NCBI GenBank assembly: GCA_946619065.1 | Contig: CAMOLY010000009.1 | Span: forward strand, 1 to 16,382 | Origin: an uncultured Clostridia bacterium | Lineage (GTDB): Bacteria; Bacillota; Clostridia; Oscillospirales; Oscillospiraceae | Direction: 5' to 3' | Length of the DNA: 16,382 nt | Shown: positions 13,268 to 16,382 of the stretch, one piece after another | Numbering within the stretch: the first letter of the stretch is position 1 | Layout: each line of letters begins with the position of its first letter | Notes under the pieces: generated by a model | Told to the model about the DNA's origin: nothing | The model's database searches: none | Seen by the model: the letters and a program-made list of their open reading frames with translations, nothing else | Program-made: the position numbers and the translations under genes

Positions 13268-15262
13268 CTACGACAGATCAGCCAGCTCGAGATATTTATA
13301 CCCGTTATCCGCGATATAATCCTTACGGGCCTGCAGATTGTCGCCCAGCAGCATATCAAAATACACCGCAGTACGTTCGGCGTCCTCGGGCAGGATCCGA
13401 ATAAGGCGCCTGGTCTCGGGGTTCATCGTGGTCATCCACATCATCTCAGCCTCATTCTCGCCCAAACCCTTGGAGCGCTGGATGGAGACCTTCTTCCCTT
13501 CCAACTGCTTCAGAATCTCAGTCTTTTCGCTCTCGTTGTAGGCAAACCACGTCTTGTCCCTGCAGTTGATCTCAAACAGCGGCGACTCGGCAATATAGAC
13601 AAAGCCCTCGCGAATCAGCGTGGGGACCAGCCGGTAGAGCATCGTCAGAATCAGCGTGCGGATCTGGTAGCCGTCCACGTCTGCGTCGGTGCAGATGATG
13701 ATCTTGCTCCACCGCAGGTTTGCCAGATCGAAGGCGGCCAGATCTTTGACCCGCTTGTCCTTGACCTCGATCCCGCAGCCGATAACCCGGAGAAGGTCAG
13801 TGATGATGTCGGATTTGAAAATTTTACCGTAGTCGGCCTTCAGGCAGTTGAGGATCTTGCCGCGGACCGGCATGATGCCCTGGAACTCCGCGTCCCGGCC
13901 CTGCTTGACCGAGCCCATGGCGGAGTCGCCCTCGACGATATAGAGTTCGCGCTTTTCGGGGTCCTTGCTCCGGCAATCTACAAACTTCTGGACCCGGTTG
14001 GCGATATCCAGGGATCCGGAGAGCTTCTTCTTGATGGTGAGGCGGGCCTTTTCGGCGGTCTCGCGGCTGCGCTTGTTGACCAGTACCTGGGCCGCAATCC
14101 GCTCGGCCTCGGGCTTGTTTTCGATGAAATAGACCTGCAGCCGGGCGCGAAAGAACTCCGCCATAGCGTCCTGGATGAACTTGTTCGTGATGGCTTTCTT
14201 GGTCTGGTTTTCGTAGGAGGTCCGGGTCGAGAAGCAGTTGGTCACCAGCACCAGACAGTCGAAGACGTCCTGCCAGGTGATCTTGCTCTCGTTCTTCGTG
14301 TACTTGTTTTCCTGCTTGAGATAGGCATCCAGGGCGGAGACAAAGGCGCTGCGGACGGCCTTCTCCGGCGCGCCGCCGTACTCGAGCCAGGAGGAGTTGT
14401 GGTAGTATTCCGTGTGCCCGCCCTGCCGCGCGAAGCAGACGGCGGCGGTGATTTTGAGCTTGTAGTCGTCCATGTCGGCCCGGTCGCGGCCCACGCGCTC
14501 GGCCTCCCAGAACTGGGGCTCGGTGATCGGTTCAGTCGTCCCCGTCTCATTGAGTTCCCGGATATAGTCCAGGATGCCGCTTTCATACCGGAACTCCGTG
14601 GTCTCGAACTGGCGGCCCATCTGGTTGCGGAAGCGGAAGGTGACACCTGCGTTGACCACGGCCTGCCGTTTGAGCATGTCGGTGTAGAATTCCGCCGGGA
14701 TGTCAATATCGGTGAAGACCTCCAGATCCGGTTTCCAGTGGAAGCGCGAGCCAGTCTGCTTTCGGGTCGTGGGGACCTTTTTCATCTCGCCCACGATCCG
14801 GCCCTTCTCAAAGTGGAGGGTGTATTCGAAGCCGTCGCGATGGATGTCGGCGTCGAAGTACTCCGAGGCGTACTGTGTGGCGCAGGTGCCGAGACCATTG
14901 AGACCCAGACTGTATTCATAGCTGCCGGCGCCCTGGTTGTTCTTGTACTTGCCGCCGGCATACATCTCGCAGAAAACAAGTTCCCAGTTGTAACGGCCAA
15001 CTTTCTCGTTCCAATCCACCGGGCAGCCGCGGCCAAAGTCCTCCACCTCAATCGACCTGTCCGCGTAGCGGGTGACAATGATCAGATCGCCGTGCTTTTC
15101 CCGGGCCTCATCAATGGCATTGGATACGATCTCGAAGACCGCGTGCTCGCAGCCGTCGAGCCCGTCCGAGCCGAAGATGACTGCCGGACGCTTCCGGACG
15201 CGATCCTCGCCTTCGAGGACCTCAATGCTCTCATTTCCGTATTCCTGTTTTTTTCTGCTCAT
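13268..15262 (-). CDS. parE: Type IIA DNA topoisomerase subunit B (ParE/GyrB-like)
   Basis: 664 residues, the usual length for the family without insertions. This is the ATPase and TOPRIM subunit. The GHKL ATPase domain shows EIVSNAIDEA at 44-53, DFGRGCPVD at 75-83 and GLNGLG at 120-125, where most relatives have GLHGVG. The TOPRIM domain shows YIVEGDSAMG near 441-450 and TDADVDGYQIRTL near 523-535, with Gln where His is usual; the acidic residues are present. SIQRSKGLGENEAEMMW near the C-terminus is the conserved core-binding segment. The start at 15262 has GAGGT six nt upstream. It is transcribed from a consensus promoter 60 bp upstream, divergent from the sortase gene, and lies ahead of parC as in usual parE-parC order. 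ParE rather than GyrB is inference from that order. Confidence 0.9.
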   Translation of the reverse strand: MSRKKQEYGNESIEVLEGEDRVRKRPAVIFGSDGLDGCEHAVFEIVSNAIDEAREKHGDLIIVTRYADRSIEVEDFGRGCPVDWNEKVGRYNWELVFCEMYAGGKYKNNQGAGSYEYSLGLNGLGTCATQYASEYFDADIHRDGFEYTLHFEKGRIVGEMKKVPTTRKQTGSRFHWKPDLEVFTDIDIPAEFYTDMLKRQAVVNAGVTFRFRNQMGRQFETTEFRYESGILDYIRELNETGTTEPITEPQFWEAERVGRDRADMDDYKLKITAAVCFARQGGHTEYYHNSSWLEYGGAPEKAVRSAFVSALDAYLKQENKYTKNESKITWQDVFDCLVLVTNCFSTRTSYENQTKKAITNKFIQDAMAEFFRARLQVYFIENKPEAERIAAQVLVNKRSRETAEKARLTIKKKLSGSLDIANRVQKFVDCRSKDPEKRELYIVEGDSAMGSVKQGRDAEFQGIMPVRGKILNCLKADYGKIFKSDIITDLLRVIGCGIEVKDKRVKDLAAFDLANLRWSKIIICTDADVDGYQIRTLILTMLYRLVPTLIREGFVYIAESPLFEINCRDKTWFAYNESEKTEILKQLEGKKVSIQRSKGLGENEAEMMWMTTMNPETRRLIRILPEDAERTAVYFDMLLGDNLQARKDYIADNGYKYLELADLS

Positions 15263-15322
15263 GCCGAAACCTCACGATAATTTGTGGTACAGATTGACAT
15301 ACCAACCCATTATGTTGTGATT

Positions 15323-15351
15323 AGTATAGCGGATCGTTGGAAAAAAGTCAA
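15323..15351 (-). promoter_or_regulatory. Promoter of parE (parE-parC transcript)
   Basis: On the minus strand -35 TTGACT (15346-15351), a 17-bp spacer, and -10 TATACT (15323-15328). The leader to the parE start is about 55 nt. It diverges from the sortase promoter, with 50 bp between the two -35 boxes. Confidence 0.85.
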
Positions 15352-15401
15352 GTTTGCAATTGAACCGATCCTGCGTCCTCTCCCGGACAGAGGCAACCAT
15401 C

Positions 15402-15430
15402 TTGACAAAGAATCCCGGATTCGATATACT
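15402..15430 (+). promoter_or_regulatory. Promoter of the class B sortase gene
   Basis: -35 TTGACA (15402-15407) is a perfect consensus, followed by a 17-bp spacer and -10 TATACT (15425-15430). The sortase start is 51 nt past the -10 box, with AAAGGAG just before it. Confidence 0.88.
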
Positions 15431-15481
15431 CAAACTATCCGAAAACGTGCGGCGCGGATGCGCCGGGAAAGGAGCCAGCAG

Positions 15482-16306
15482 ATGAAACGAAGCACGAAGC
15501 GGCGCATCCTGTATGGCTGCCTGATCCTACTCCTGGCGGTCCTTGGCTACAGTCTCTATCGTTATCTCTCGATTCAGCAGGAATACCGTGCGGAACGAAA
15601 CGCCCATGAACAGCTAATGAAGTACCGCCCGGCGCTTCCAGAACAGGCGAATCCTTCCGGATCAGTCAGCGAATTCGCAGGGAACGGCAACCCGGACGAT
15701 CCGGATCAGACGGAAGTTCCAAACGATACGATTCCGATTACAAACGGCAAGATTGTGCAGCTGAAGGAAGATTATCCGGATGCTGTGGGCTGGATTACGG
15801 TGCCCGGCACAGATGTGGACTACCCCTTTGTGCAGGGAAAAAACAATGAATACTACCTCCGGCGCGGCATCGACGGGAAATACCTGTATGCCGGAATTCC
15901 ATTTCTGGATTATCGCTGCAGCCCCGACTTTTCAGGCGAAAACACCATCCTGTTCGGTCACAATCTGAGAAACGGCAGCATGTTCGGTACTCTGACCCGC
16001 TTCAAGGAGCAGAACTTCTTTGACGATCACCGGTATTTTTATGTTGTCCTTGAGCACGATATCATTTGCGCGGAAATCATTTCCTGCCTTGTAGTGACAC
16101 CGAATCAGGCGCCCTATGTCTTTGAGCCGGAAATTGACTCCGATTTTGCCGAGCGCTGCGTCCGCGACGCAAGGCGCTCTGCCGCGGGGCTCACCTTCTC
16201 CGATGCCGACCGCTTTATTACCCTTGCGACATGCGACTACGAAAGGAACAACAGCCGCGTGATCCTGATCGGACGTATCACAGAATCCTCCGCTTCCCCG
16301 GCTTGA
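15482..16306 (+). CDS. srtB: Class B sortase
   Basis: 274 residues. An N-terminal membrane anchor (about 9-28) is followed by a polar linker with Pro and Asp, then the sortase barrel. Catalytic residues are His160 in LFGHNLRNGSMFG, Cys251 in TLATC and Arg259 in NNSRVILIG. The layout DYPFVQGKNNEYYLRRGIDG before the His, and the His-to-Cys distance of about 90 residues, fit class B. Sortases cut an LPxTG-like or NPQTN-like sorting signal and join surface proteins to peptidoglycan. No sorting-signal substrate is found within the window. I use the ATG at 15482 because AAAGGAG is 7 nt upstream and the anchor starts there; the frame is open back to 15284 but crosses both promoters. Monocistronic as far as seen, divergent from parE. 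Confidence 0.92.
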   Translation: MKRSTKRRILYGCLILLLAVLGYSLYRYLSIQQEYRAERNAHEQLMKYRPALPEQANPSGSVSEFAGNGNPDDPDQTEVPNDTIPITNGKIVQLKEDYPDAVGWITVPGTDVDYPFVQGKNNEYYLRRGIDGKYLYAGIPFLDYRCSPDFSGENTILFGHNLRNGSMFGTLTRFKEQNFFDDHRYFYVVLEHDIICAEIISCLVVTPNQAPYVFEPEIDSDFAERCVRDARRSAAGLTFSDADRFITLATCDYERNNSRVILIGRITESSASPA

Positions 16307-16334
16307 TCCGTTTTCAGAACTGCAAAAAAATCAT

Positions 16335-16377
16335 AACCACCACTGAAGTGGTGGTTTGCACAGGCCCTAGAAGGGCC
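16335..16377. repeat. Two adjacent strong hairpins at the right edge (terminator or insertion-element end)
   Basis: AACCACCAC-TGAA-GTGGTGGTT (16335-16356) is a perfect 9-bp stem, and GGCCCT-AGA-AGGGCC (16363-16377) is a perfect 6-bp stem. The first lies 28 nt after the sortase stop and has TTT after it on the plus strand and a seven-T tract on the minus strand slightly further out, so it may stop transcription from both sides. Tandem subterminal hairpins are also seen at the ends of IS200/IS605-family elements. The window stops 5 nt later, so this cannot be decided here. Confidence 0.5.
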
Positions 16378-16382
16378 AATTA

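Noticed and set aside
14399..15280. 293-codon plus-strand open frame
   Set aside because: Antisense to parE and covering its ATPase domain; no independent support.
15294..15328. Second plus-strand promoter with TTGACA at 15294-15299
   Set aside because: The only TATA-like hexamer downstream is 25 bp away, too far for a sigma-A promoter.

Overview
The window is a GC-rich stretch from a Gram-positive, clostridial-type bacterium (class Clostridia, possibly the Oscillospiraceae/Ruminococcaceae side). The assignment is inference. It rests on AAGGAGG-type ribosome binding sites, near-consensus sigma-A promoters with 17-bp spacers, a class B sortase, two lipoproteins with lipoboxes, poly-gamma-glutamate genes, an NHLM-type peptide exporter and a divergent parE/parC pair. 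No 16S gene or other species marker is present.

Layout. 2-1699 (+) is the 3' part of an NHLM-family ABC exporter subunit, cut by the left edge, followed by a strong terminator. Convergent to it is tRNA-Pro(CGG) at 1837-1913 (-), with its own promoter and terminator. 1914-2348 has no protein gene but holds a twin-hairpin repeat, a 153-bp inverted-repeat element flanked by CTAG, and a repeat tail. From 2349 to 15262 all genes are on the minus strand. In transcription order they are parE, parC, a transglutaminase-fold lipoprotein, pgsB, pgsC, pgsA, a GGT/CapD-like lipoprotein, a terminator, a tocopherol-cyclase-family protein and an EamA transporter. At 15263-15481 two divergent promoters drive parE leftward and a class B sortase rightward. 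The right edge carries two strong hairpins.

How the genes fit together. The core is a poly-gamma-glutamate locus. PgsB is the ATP-dependent ligase, PgsC its membrane partner, and PgsA the membrane-anchored CapA-type protein. A gamma-glutamyltransferase-fold lipoprotein follows in the position CapD holds in the anthrax capBCAD order. The genes overlap or lie 10-23 nt apart behind one extended -10 promoter and end at a GC-rich terminator, so they look like one transcript. The GGT lacks residues that bind glutathione in canonical enzymes, which fits a polymer-processing role better than glutathione turnover. The tocopherol-cyclase-like protein and the EamA permease overlap by 17 nt and are probably translationally coupled.

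The least ordinary non-coding content is a repeat present in three intergenic gaps (about 2029, 10646 and 13129). Each copy has, or in one case partly has, two inverted GTAG-type hairpins with compensatory base changes, followed by a conserved tail. The architecture resembles REPIN/BIME elements. One copy appears to be interrupted by the CTAG-flanked element. I found no CRISPR array, phage genes or full-length insertion sequence.
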